A stretch of DNA of 7,324 nucleotides from [Leptolyngbya] sp. JSC-1 (GTDB lineage: Bacteria; Cyanobacteriota; Cyanobacteriia; Elainellales; Elainellaceae), in contig KL662191.1 in the NCBI GenBank assembly GCA_000733415.1, positions 5,881,356 to 5,888,679 of the forward strand, written 5' to 3'. The notes beneath the pieces are model-generated. The model ran no database searches and had not been told where the DNA came from. It was given only the letters and a program-made list of their open reading frames with translations. The first letter of the stretch is position 1, and every line of letters starts with the position of its first letter. The position numbers were made by a program, and so were the translations under genes. Of this stretch, positions 1 to 5,523 are shown in pieces.

Positions 1-3
1 CAA

Positions 4-164
4 TCTGTGCGAATGGCTCTGTAGGGTGTGGTATGAAGACTTGGTTCTTGATAACCCCCTTCTCAGGGTGTGGTATGAAGACTTGCATCTGCCTAATCTG
101 GTCTTTGGAGGTTTAGACGGACCGCAAATCTGCATGACATACCATGGAGCGCCATTCGCACAGA
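4..164. repeat. Non-coding element bounded by a 14-bp inverted repeat
   Basis: Positions 4-17 (TCTGTGCGAATGGC) are the exact reverse complement of 151-164. The 133 bp between them hold no convincing ORF but contain two copies of a 21-bp direct repeat, and the motif GGTATG recurs near the right end in reverse orientation (about 138-143). Terminal inverted repeats with internal repeats suggest a small non-autonomous mobile element or a multi-site protein-binding region. No target-site duplication can be assessed because the window begins three bases before the left arm. Function is not known; only the repeat structure is certain. Confidence 0.5.
23..85 (+). repeat. Two copies of a 21-bp direct repeat, 42 bp apart
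   Basis: The 21-bp sequence starting AGGGTGTGGTATG and ending GACTTG occurs identically at 23-43 and 65-85. The start-to-start distance of 42 bp is about four helical turns, which would place both copies on the same DNA face. Two copies are too few to call a CRISPR array, and no third copy is visible. They could be binding sites for a regulator or recombinase upstream of the cassette array. That role is inference. Confidence 0.6.
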
Positions 165-170
165 CGTGAG

Positions 171-206
171 TCCGCCCAATCCCCTCCTATGGGGAAATAG
201 GCGGAT
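171..206. other. Hairpin, possible bidirectional terminator
   Basis: Outer arms TCCGCC (171-176) and GGCGGA (201-206) enclose inner arms CCCC (181-184) and GGGG (191-194). An alternative pairing uses CAATCC (177-182) with GGATTG (203-208). No T-run follows on either strand, so a classical intrinsic terminator is not certain. It lies between the upstream repeat region and the core site at 236, where it could insulate the first cassette gene or form part of an attachment site. Confidence 0.35.
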
Positions 207-235
207 TGAGAAGGGCTAATTCAGTCCAATCAATA

Positions 236-242
236 GTTATGC
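236..242 (+). other. Integron recombination core at the 5' end of the array (attI or upstream attC)
   Basis: GTTATGC is the exact reverse complement of GCATAAC at 1162-1168, the inverse core of the first attC, and is identical to the core of the fourth attC (5517-5523). This is the relation expected between the two ends of one cassette. The sequence before it lacks the inner box (TGA or TCA about ten bases upstream) seen in the four attC sites, so it may be attI. The stretch 243-336 after it is AT-rich and holds no gene. Weak promoter-like words (TTAGTC at 282-287, ATAGTA at 305-310) precede the first gene but are not convincing. Confidence 0.55.
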
Positions 243-1242
243 AAAAGCTACACAAGCTTACTAGGAATTAATCGCATTAATTTAGTCTGTTAATGGTATA
301 TTTCATAGTAAAACTTATCATCAAATAAGGGAAATCATGAAAATTGGTGTGAGATACGTAATAGCAGCAGTGTTGACGCTGGTACTTTTGTTCACAGGGC
401 ATTTAGCTGCTCAGCCCAACACTTATAACGCTCAAGTAAATGCTGGAGTAGCCTATTTTCGCAATCGTGCTAATGAACAGCTTCTCTTGGCTGAAAATCT
501 GCTGTCAGCACTGAAGAGTGGGGATTTGAGTAGAGCAAAGTCTGCTTACGTTAACTCTCGTCCTCCTTATGAAGAAATTGAAGTATTGGCAGCTAGCTTT
601 GAACAGGAAGATACAGATATCGATGCTCGTCCCTATGCTATTGATGGAGGCGAAACCTCGCCTGCGTTCAAGGGCTTTCATCGGATTGAAGCACTCATTT
701 ATCGAGATGGTGACCTTGGTGCGGCAGTACCTTATGGAGAGCAACTAGTTGAGAGCGTGAAATCTTTGATTGCAGAACTCAGTAAGCCTGAGAACTTCAG
801 CGCGCCTTTGAATTTCAGAGGAATGATCAACTTGGCAACGGAAGTTCCTGCTAAGAAAATCTCTAGCGAAGAAGAAACTTGGTCGGATCAAAGTTTGCTC
901 ATCTTCAAACATAATTGGATTGGTATCCACAGTCAGTTTAAACCGTACAAAGCTATTCTTGATCAAGCCATTGCTGATGAAGTAGAGTCTGCTTACACAG
1001 ATTGTTTGGAAACGGTAGAGTCTTTCTTCCGCACTGGACAGGTGGCTGCTACACCATACAGTTCGGTGACCGCTGAACAACGTGGAGCTATTGTCAGAGC
1101 CAGTTATCGTTATCGAGATGCCCTCCTGAAGGCTAAAGCTGCCCTGAATATCTCTGATCCTGCATAACAACTGCGCTGCACCGGAACGAACAGGTAAGCT
1201 AGTTGGGACGTAAAGGTTATCTGCGTCCGGTGAGCGCGACCG
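237..1242 (+). mobile_element. Integron gene cassette A (EfeM-like gene)
   Basis: The cassette runs from the TTATGC of the core at 236 to the G of the core at 1242. Its 5' core and its 3' inverse core (GCATAAC, 1162) are perfectly complementary, as required if both ends once joined in a circular cassette. It carries one gene in the array orientation, whose stop codon lies inside the inverse core. About 1 kb, a normal cassette size. Confidence 0.7.
337..1167 (+). CDS. efeM: Secreted EfeM/EfeO-like protein with M75 (imelysin-like) domain
   Basis: 276 aa. Residues 1-25 form a signal peptide: basic start, hydrophobic core, and a likely signal peptidase I cut after LAA at residue 25. There is no lipobox cysteine. 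The rest is an all-helical M75 domain. Visible signatures are SRPPYEEIE (74-82), IDAR (95-98), the HxxE metal motif in GFHRIE (His115, Glu118), and an ISSEEETWSD segment near 175-184 like the conserved ISGEE block of EfeO. The length fits EfeM, which lacks the cupredoxin domain of full EfeO. Family members act in the periplasm in ferrous or ferric iron uptake with EfeU and EfeB, but neither partner is in this window. A Shine-Dalgarno AAGGG (327-331) lies five bases before the ATG. The TAA stop sits inside the attC inverse core, which supports cassette cargo. Family call is firm; the iron role is by analogy. Confidence 0.85.
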   Translation: MKIGVRYVIAAVLTLVLLFTGHLAAQPNTYNAQVNAGVAYFRNRANEQLLLAENLLSALKSGDLSRAKSAYVNSRPPYEEIEVLAASFEQEDTDIDARPYAIDGGETSPAFKGFHRIEALIYRDGDLGAAVPYGEQLVESVKSLIAELSKPENFSAPLNFRGMINLATEVPAKKISSEEETWSDQSLLIFKHNWIGIHSQFKPYKAILDQAIADEVESAYTDCLETVESFFRTGQVAATPYSSVTAEQRGAIVRASYRYRDALLKAKAALNISDPA

Positions 1243-1248
1243 TTGTGC
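1162..1248 (+). other. attC recombination site 1
   Basis: The site is 87 bp. The inverse core GCATAAC (1162-1168) and core GTTGTGC (1242-1248) pair with one G-T. Inner arms GCGCTGCACCGGA (1173-1185) and TCCGGTGAGCGC (1226-1237) are perfectly complementary apart from one extra G in the left arm, the extrahelical base typical of attC. The central part is unpaired spacer. It follows cassette A and supplies the 5' core of cassette B. It resembles the other three sites in length and arm sequence. Confidence 0.8.
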
Positions 1249-1367
1249 CGCTTTGGTTACAGGGGGTGACAGTCCTTGAAAGGTTGTCTGCTGTGACGTG
1301 ACGAGAGTTTGCGTAAAACACTCAAGCTCATCTGTTGAATTGAATAACGCCTATTGAAGAATGCCTT

Positions 1368-2201
1368 ATGCAACATGACTACTACAGAGTGCTAGGGGTT
1401 GCTCCGAACGCAGAAATTTCGGTCATAGCGAAAGCCTACCGACAGCGTGCGATGGAGTGCCATCCTGACCGAGGCGGATCACACGAGCAAATGGTACTGG
1501 TCAACGAAGCATGGGAAATTTTATCTAATCCAGAACTACGACAACGGTATGATGAAGCACGTGCTGAACCAGCTAACCTAAGTGTCCAAACAGCAGCGGC
1601 AAAAGATGCTCGGCAGGCGCGTCAGCAAGCAGAACAGTATCCTCGACGCTGGGCGGATTTCGAGGCGTGGCTCAATGGTGTAGCGCAAGATTTCACTAGG
1701 GCAGAGTTCAAGCCAGTTGGAGGGTTTGGTCCTGCATCCGCCTTCCCAAAAGCAGGAAAAAGCGTGTCAGGCTGGTTATTTATTCTGATTGGAACTGCTT
1801 TGGGTTTCGTATTTTTTGTATTTGCGGCTGAATTCTTCAAAGTTGCTTCAGAGGGATCGATTACATACAACAGATTTAAAGAGGGCTTGGGATATCGCCT
1901 TGTACATCCACGTCTCTTTAATTCTCTAGGCGGGGTATCAATGATTGGAGGAGCATGGGTAGGTGCAGCAGTGCATCAAATGATTGGTGGTAAAATCAAG
2001 CAATCCTCGAATCAGACTTCTCGCCATACACCAGAGCAGCGAGATACTCGTCAGAATGATAGCCAGAATTCTGAAGCCGGATATCCGAATGAGTCAAAAA
2101 TCATTGTTTGTGGCAATTGTGGACAAAAATTGCGAGTTCCGATTCGGAGTTCCAGATTGCTTGTGAAATGCAAAAAATGTCAACATGAGTTTTATCACTA
2201 G
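1368..2201 (+). CDS. Membrane-anchored J-domain protein with C-terminal zinc ribbon
   Basis: 277 aa. Residues 4-63 are a J domain: DYYRVLGV, a helix ending just before the invariant HPD (32-34), then NEAWEILSNPELRQRYD. J domains stimulate the ATPase of DnaK-type Hsp70 chaperones. An alanine/glutamine-rich linker (about 70-92) follows. A strongly hydrophobic stretch at about 134-157 is a likely transmembrane helix, and a weaker glycine-rich one lies near 187-207. The tail has a hydrophilic linker and a zinc ribbon with CxxC pairs at Cys248/251 and Cys268/271. The Gly/Phe region and substrate domains of true DnaJ are absent, so this is an accessory J protein that could recruit Hsp70 to a membrane site. 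The start is the ATG leading directly into the J domain; the ribosome site is weak. It is the first gene of cassette B. Partners are unknown. Confidence 0.85.
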   Translation: MQHDYYRVLGVAPNAEISVIAKAYRQRAMECHPDRGGSHEQMVLVNEAWEILSNPELRQRYDEARAEPANLSVQTAAAKDARQARQQAEQYPRRWADFEAWLNGVAQDFTRAEFKPVGGFGPASAFPKAGKSVSGWLFILIGTALGFVFFVFAAEFFKVASEGSITYNRFKEGLGYRLVHPRLFNSLGGVSMIGGAWVGAAVHQMIGGKIKQSSNQTSRHTPEQRDTRQNDSQNSEAGYPNESKIIVCGNCGQKLRVPIRSSRLLVKCKKCQHEFYH

Positions 2202-2252
2202 ACGGAGCAAAATGAGTTAGTATCAAATGGCACTTTTTCGGGTTGCTCTGGC

Positions 2253-2489
2253 GTGGACTTTGAGATCATTGGCGATATCTCTGACATTGAGTTAATTGCC
2301 ACAGGAACAGGAATTCGCGATCGAGCACGACTACAGAAGCAGTATGGTCGAGGCAAGTGGAGAAAGTTGAAGGGCATTGCCCAGGTTCAGCTTCCAAACG
2401 GTATGATACGGTTAGCTGAAATTCACTGGTACGAAGCTCATGGAATCGGCAAAAAAGAGTTCAAGCTCAAACTACCATTTCTAGACTGA
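2253..2489 (+). CDS. Small conserved hypothetical protein (78 aa)
   Basis: 78 aa from a GTG start. The middle, YGRGKWRKLKG (about 31-41), leads into alternating strands ending in the HWYEAHGIGKKE segment. I remember this pattern from many short cyanobacterial proteins of unknown function but cannot name the family. The composition is basic, with no signal peptide, membrane segment or cysteine pairs. No clear Shine-Dalgarno precedes the GTG. An upstream alternative is not available because the conserved FEIIGDI strand begins right at this start. The next gene starts two bases after the stop, so the two are probably translated together. A nucleic-acid or ribosome-linked role would be speculation. 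Confidence 0.7.
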   Translation: MDFEIIGDISDIELIATGTGIRDRARLQKQYGRGKWRKLKGIAQVQLPNGMIRLAEIHWYEAHGIGKKEFKLKLPFLD

Positions 2490-2491
2490 CT

Positions 2492-2728
2492 ATGAAAGCC
2501 GAGCAAGCCCAATCAAATCAGTTTGCGGTGTGCCTGAACAATGAAGGCTATCAAGCATCATTGGAGGTCGGCAAAATATACCGAGTGATTGTTGATGATG
2601 AAGCAAGGGCAGCCGGGCTAATTCGAGTCATCGATGAGAGTGGTGAAGATTACGCTTTTTCTGCAAATCGGTTCTACCCGATCGAAGTACCAAAGCCTGT
2701 AGAAGAGGTGTTGTTGTCGGTGGGTTAG
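2492..2728 (+). CDS. Small conserved hypothetical protein (78 aa), coupled to the preceding gene
   Basis: 78 aa. It looks like a compact beta-rich domain: FAVCLNNEGYQASLEVGKIY, then IRVIDESGEDYAF and a closing FYPIEVP strand. Similar short proteins occur in cyanobacteria and other bacteria, with no function I can name. There is no signal peptide or transmembrane helix. The ATG lies two bases after the stop of the upstream gene without an obvious Shine-Dalgarno, so translational coupling is likely. It is the last gene of cassette B and ends 11 bases before the attC inverse core, as expected of cassette cargo. A partnership with the upstream protein is inferred from the spacing only. Confidence 0.7.
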   Translation: MKAEQAQSNQFAVCLNNEGYQASLEVGKIYRVIVDDEARAAGLIRVIDESGEDYAFSANRFYPIEVPKPVEEVLLSVG

Positions 2729-2739
2729 TAGCGACAGCA

Positions 2740-2825
2740 GCACAACACTGCGTTGGAGCCGACCGCATCAAGGCTATTGATAAGTTCTCAAGGATATCTG
2801 CGGCGGCTCAACTGTGCCGTTAGCT
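2740..2825 (+). other. attC recombination site 2
   Basis: The site is 86 bp. The inverse core is GCACAAC (2740-2746) and the core is GTTAGCT (2819-2825). Inner arms GTTGGAGCCGACCGCA (2752-2767) and TGCGGCGGCTCAAC (2799-2812) pair fully except for an unpaired G and an unpaired A in the left arm. This is the clearest attC in the window and looks much like attC sites of chromosomal integrons. It closes cassette B and opens cassette C. Confidence 0.85.
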
Positions 2826-3845
2826 GGAAAAATTCAGTGCTGCATCATGGATGTATACCTCTATCCAAGACGCAAAAATCCATGACAGATAGAAATCAAT
2901 ACCTGTTGGAATTGGCAAAACGCAATGTTAAAGTCTATGTTGCCAATCCGAAAACCAAGGCTGCAATGGTCGCAGGCTCAGTCGCTGAGGGTCTGTGCGA
3001 TGAATACTCGGATTGTGATATGAGCATTTATTACGACGAGTTGCCTTCAGAAGAAGAATTACAGCTTGCACGTCAGCAGAATCAGGGTTCAGAGCGGCTC
3101 TGGATTTTGGGTGATCGAAACGAGGGTGGGTTCGCCGAGAGTTACCTAGTCAACGGTGTTGAGTGTCAGTTTGGTCATGTGACGATCGCACAGTGGGAGA
3201 AGGATATTTCAAATATTTTGGAAGGGTATGATATTCAATCTCCGCTGGTGAAAGCGATGTCTGGAACATTAGTTGGAATCCCACTATACGGCGAGACACT
3301 GATTCAGCAGTGGAAAGCCAAGGTAGCGAATTATCCAGATGGACTCGCACAGAAGATGGTTGAGTCTTATCTCAAATTCTTTGCGATTTGGGGAATGCAG
3401 GAACGGTTCGCCAAGCGAGATACCACACTCTGGTATTACCAAATCTTGGTTGAGTCAGCCCAAAACTTGCTTGGTGTGTTGTCCGGGTTAAACCGTCTGT
3501 ATTATTCCATATTCCAATTCAAGCGGATGAGCAGGTTTATTGAGCAAATGGAGATTGCGCCTGAAAATCTTGCGGCTCGCCTCGAAAACTTGTTTCACCA
3601 GGAACCACCTATCGCAGTCAATCAGCTTGAAGCATTAGTTCGAGAAACTGTAGAGCTTGTGGAGATTCATATGCCTCAAGTGGATGTTTCATCAGCGAAA
3701 CGGAGATTAGGGTGGAGACAGCAACCCTGGGAACTCGATGAGTCGGATCGGTGAGGAGTTCCAGCTAACAATCCGCTTGCACACCGACCGTACAAAGTTT
3801 CTTCGTTGAGTTCGAGAGGTTGCTAGCGGCGGGTGAACGGGGTCG
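2820..3845 (+). mobile_element. Integron gene cassette C (nucleotidyltransferase)
   Basis: The 5' core GTTAGCT (2819-2825) and the 3' inverse core AGCTAAC (3763-3769) are perfect reverse complements. The core differs from those of the neighbouring cassettes, so the match is specific to this cassette. It is about 1.03 kb with a single gene in the array orientation, the standard arrangement. Confidence 0.75.
2882..3754 (+). CDS. Nucleotidyltransferase-fold protein (Pol-beta superfamily)
   Basis: 290 aa from the ATG at 2882. The nucleotidyltransferase signature is AGSVAEG (31-37) followed by YSDCDMSIYY (42-51), with the metal-binding pair Asp44 and Asp46. The strand VECQF near 93-97 offers Glu94 as the likely third carboxylate. 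The C-terminal half (about 120-290) is helical, the usual layout for DUF4037-like and aminoglycoside-type transferases. It should move an NMP from NTP to an acceptor, which could be a small molecule, RNA or protein; the substrate cannot be read from sequence. The frame stays open upstream to 2753, but that part lies in attC2 and reads as translated recombination site, so I took the first Met after the attC. The Shine-Dalgarno is weak. It is the only gene of cassette C. Confidence 0.8.
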   Translation: MTDRNQYLLELAKRNVKVYVANPKTKAAMVAGSVAEGLCDEYSDCDMSIYYDELPSEEELQLARQQNQGSERLWILGDRNEGGFAESYLVNGVECQFGHVTIAQWEKDISNILEGYDIQSPLVKAMSGTLVGIPLYGETLIQQWKAKVANYPDGLAQKMVESYLKFFAIWGMQERFAKRDTTLWYYQILVESAQNLLGVLSGLNRLYYSIFQFKRMSRFIEQMEIAPENLAARLENLFHQEPPIAVNQLEALVRETVELVEIHMPQVDVSSAKRRLGWRQQPWELDESDR

Positions 3846-3851
3846 TTGGAC
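3763..3851 (+). other. attC recombination site 3
   Basis: The site is 89 bp. The inverse core is AGCTAAC (3763-3769) and the core is GTTGGAC (3845-3851), the only core here that fits the strict GTTRRRY rule. The left arm TTGCACACCGACCG (about 3777-3790) pairs with CGGCGGGTGAA (3827-3837) after leaving out one G and two A residues. It closes cassette C eight bases after the nucleotidyltransferase stop codon and opens cassette D. Confidence 0.75.
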
Positions 3852-3933
3852 TGCTTTATATCCTGGTGGGGACGTAGCTTGGGGCGATCTGTTTACAGGT
3901 ATGGTTTCATTGACTTGTATCATTTTTTGCTTG

Positions 3934-4839
3934 TCACGGAAATGCTCGATGAGATAAGTCCCAAGTATCGTCTGGCGTGGCTGTAAAGTTTGAACGAAAA
4001 TTGCGATCGGAAAACTGACGTAGAATTTCACCAGCAATGAATTGGGTATTCATCAAGAAGCTACCAAGATCTAATCGGGAGAAGTCTTTGGCTTCATAGC
4101 GACTTTCAACATAGTCTGGTAGCTGTTTAACTAAGAGTAATACAGTTTCTCGGTCAAAATCCGGCAATTTTTCAGCGGTTTTATCTACCAAATTTTCTAA
4201 ATTGTGTCCGTAGCCGTGTTTCTTGCTTGCCAGAGTCTTCTCGTCAACTCCTTTAGCCATAAGAGCACCTTTGAGCAATAGTTCTGTCGAGATGCAGCAA
4301 TTCTGAATTACGGCATATTTGTTGAATGAACCCAACACTGTTGCTGCTGCTGCCTCAAGTTGCTGTTTTGCCAGATACCACCACTCCACTCTTTTATCTG
4401 GTAATTGCCCTAATTTTTCAAGATCATCAAGCCCATACACAAAATCCATCAGGTCAATAACCTGATCAAAAAAAGCCAAGCCGGTTTGTTGTTCAGTAAA
4501 CAGCCATCGTTTTTGTATCTCAGGTACATCAACTAGAAAATCGACTGGGTTGATTGCGGGTGAGCCAAAAATCACTGGAATCCGTAGAGGGAAGAACACA
4601 TCCCGAAACATGAATGCTCCGACGTGCATGGGTGGCATGAAAAGGTCTGCTGGGCGATATAGTTCGCTGTAGATTTGATCAACGGCTTGGAAGAGCGGAT
4701 CGTCATGCGGGAGGATAGCATTTAGGCGTTCGGCAATCATCCGACACGCATGAAAAGGGTGTTGAAAAGGCTCAACTCCTTGTTGAATAAGTTCATAATC
4801 TACTTCAAGGACAAGCTTTGTTAAATTAATTTCTTCCAC
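3934..4839 (-). CDS. HEPN-domain-like protein, reverse strand
   Basis: 301 aa from a GTG start. The N-terminal 140 residues are not recognised; they include a PPMHVGAFMF segment near 69-78. The C-terminal half (about 152-275) looks like a HEPN-type helical domain: long amphipathic helices, then ISTELLLKGALMAKG (183-197), HGYGHNLENLV (208-218) and PDYVESRY (241-248). No clear RxxxxH ribonuclease motif is visible near the C-terminus, so RNase activity is doubtful. HEPN proteins often act in toxin-antitoxin or phage-defence settings, as RNases or as binding partners of nucleotidyltransferases. The gene is transcribed against the rest of the array, divergent from brnT across 125 bp, so it must have its own promoter. 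Its function is unknown; the HEPN assignment is by pattern from memory. Confidence 0.7.
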   Translation of the reverse strand: MEEINLTKLVLEVDYELIQQGVEPFQHPFHACRMIAERLNAILPHDDPLFQAVDQIYSELYRPADLFMPPMHVGAFMFRDVFFPLRIPVIFGSPAINPVDFLVDVPEIQKRWLFTEQQTGLAFFDQVIDLMDFVYGLDDLEKLGQLPDKRVEWWYLAKQQLEAAAATVLGSFNKYAVIQNCCISTELLLKGALMAKGVDEKTLASKKHGYGHNLENLVDKTAEKLPDFDRETVLLLVKQLPDYVESRYEAKDFSRLDLGSFLMNTQFIAGEILRQFSDRNFRSNFTATPDDTWDLSHRAFP

Positions 4840-4872
4840 TACTTCTACACTCAGACCAAAATCTACAGTAAT

Positions 4873-4933
4873 ATGCTACATCATGCTACATATTGCTCAA
4901 TACCTCCTAATCCATTACCACAGTCCTGGTAAT
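4873..4933. promoter_or_regulatory. Divergent control region of the HEPN-like gene and brnTA, with palindrome
   Basis: In the 125-bp gap between two divergent genes there is a perfect palindrome, ATTACCA (4914-4920) and TGGTAAT (4927-4933), spaced by six bases and centred about 40 bases before the brnT start. Just upstream ATGCTACAT is repeated at 4873 and 4883, a ten-base period. BrnA-type antitoxins bind palindromes to repress their own operon, so the inverted repeat is a good operator candidate. Clear -35 and -10 boxes could not be fixed. Confidence 0.4.
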
Positions 4934-4964
4934 CTTCAGGAGCAGATAACAGAGAAGGTTTTGC

Positions 4965-5240
4965 ATGGAATTTGAGTGGAACCCGGGCAAAGCAGCATTA
5001 AACCTTGAGAAGCATGGTGTTTCCTTTCAAGAAGCTGCAACTGTATTTAATGACCCGTTGTCTGTCACCTTTCCTGATCCTGATCATTCTGTCGGAGAAA
5101 ACCGCTACGTTATCATTGGTGTATCTCGGTTTGGGCAACTTTTAGTTGTTGCACATACTGACCGAGGAGAAAAAGTACGAATCATAAGTGCCCGAAAAGT
5201 AACCCGACAAGAAAGGAGGTTCTATGAAGAAGGAAGTTGA
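4965..5240 (+). CDS. brnT: BrnT-family toxin
   Basis: 91 aa, the normal BrnT (DUF497) length. Family marks are FEWNPGKAALNLEKHGVSF (3-21), the central VIIGVSRFGQLLVVAHTDRG (49-68), and the C-terminal VRIISARKVTRQERRFYEE (71-89). BrnT is a ribonuclease of RelE-like fold that cuts RNA and slows growth until neutralised by BrnA. A likely Shine-Dalgarno GAGAAGG (4952-4958) precedes the ATG. The toxin gene comes first and its last 17 bases overlap the antitoxin start, the usual order for this family. It lies in an integron cassette with its own upstream palindrome, so expression need not depend on the array promoter. Confidence 0.9.
   Translation: MEFEWNPGKAALNLEKHGVSFQEAATVFNDPLSVTFPDPDHSVGENRYVIIGVSRFGQLLVVAHTDRGEKVRIISARKVTRQERRFYEEGS
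5212..5220 (+). promoter_or_regulatory. Strong Shine-Dalgarno for brnA inside brnT
   Basis: AAAGGAGGT is close to a full anti-16S match and ends three bases before the ATG at 5224. It is by far the best ribosome site in the window and lies in the last codons of brnT. It should favour antitoxin synthesis over toxin from the shared message. Confidence 0.75.
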
Positions 5241-5469
5241 AAATGAAATGGAAGACGAATTGCGTCCTGAGTATGACTTCGCTCAAATGAAGGAAGGAGT
5301 TAGGGGCAAGTATGTCGAGCGATATCGCTCAGGGACAAATTTAGTGCTTCTAGATCCTGATGTTGCTCAAGCCTTTCCTAATGATGCAGCAGTAAATGAA
5401 GCATTACGTCTCTTAATGCAGGTTGCCCAGCGTCAGCAGCCCAACACTGCGGTGCAACGGACGGAATAA
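5224..5469 (+). CDS. brnA: BrnA-like antitoxin, C-terminus encoded by attC
   Basis: 81 aa. The body DELRPEYDF (11-19), VRGKYVERYRSGTNLVLL (26-43), FPNDAAVNEALRLLMQVA (51-68) matches the cyanobacterial-type partner of BrnT. The last part (AVNEALRLLM) is the ribbon-helix-helix-like DNA-binding and dimerising segment. The antitoxin binds and inactivates BrnT and probably represses the operon at the palindrome upstream. Translation runs 31 bases into the attC, so about the last ten residues (from PNTAVQRTE) are recombination-site sequence and not part of the domain. It overlaps brnT by 17 bases in a different frame. Confidence 0.85.
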   Translation: MKKEVENEMEDELRPEYDFAQMKEGVRGKYVERYRSGTNLVLLDPDVAQAFPNDAAVNEALRLLMQVAQRQQPNTAVQRTE

Positions 5470-5523
5470 AAGTTATTGGTAGGATTTAAAGTTACTAGCC
5501 GCCGCTGACCTTTGCCGTTATGC
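5439..5523 (+). other. attC recombination site 4
   Basis: The site is 85 bp. The inverse core is GCCCAAC (5439-5445) and the core is GTTATGC (5517-5523). Left arm GGTGCAACGGACGG (5451-5464) pairs with CCGCCGCTGACC (5499-5510), leaving an unpaired G, an unpaired A and one mismatch. The 3' end of the antitoxin gene overlaps its first 31 bases. It closes cassette D and opens the last segment. Confidence 0.75.

Larger units (their letters stand above)
1243..2819 (+). mobile_element. Integron gene cassette B (J-domain protein and two small proteins)
   Basis: The 5' core GTTGTGC (1242-1248) is the exact reverse complement of the inverse core GCACAAC (2740-2746). The cassette is about 1.58 kb and holds three genes in the array orientation, more than the usual one. 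The 119 bp between the core and the first start codon contain no recognisable gene and no convincing promoter. Confidence 0.7.
3846..5517 (+). mobile_element. Integron gene cassette D (HEPN-like gene and BrnTA toxin-antitoxin)
   Basis: The 5' core GTTGGAC (3845-3851) matches the reverse complement of GCCCAAC (5439-5445) at six of seven positions. At about 1.67 kb this is the largest complete cassette. It holds one gene against the array direction and a toxin-antitoxin pair along it. The single mismatch could be drift, or a sign that a lost attC once separated two cassettes, but no site remains in the 125-bp gap between the gene sets. Confidence 0.6.

Noticed and set aside
23..85. CRISPR array
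   Set aside because: Only two repeats with one short spacer, no third unit and no cas genes.
505..1170. Reverse-strand ORFs opposite the EfeM-like gene
   Set aside because: Shadows of a well-supported gene with signal peptide and HxxE motif; their sequences show no protein-family features.
2753..2881. N-terminal extension of the nucleotidyltransferase
   Set aside because: This open stretch lies mainly in attC2 and its leader, has no domain-like sequence, and the fold is complete from the ATG at 2882.
3765..4037. Reverse-strand ORF overlapping the HEPN-like gene end and attC3
   Set aside because: It covers a recombination site and another reading frame of a better-supported gene, with no recognisable protein features.
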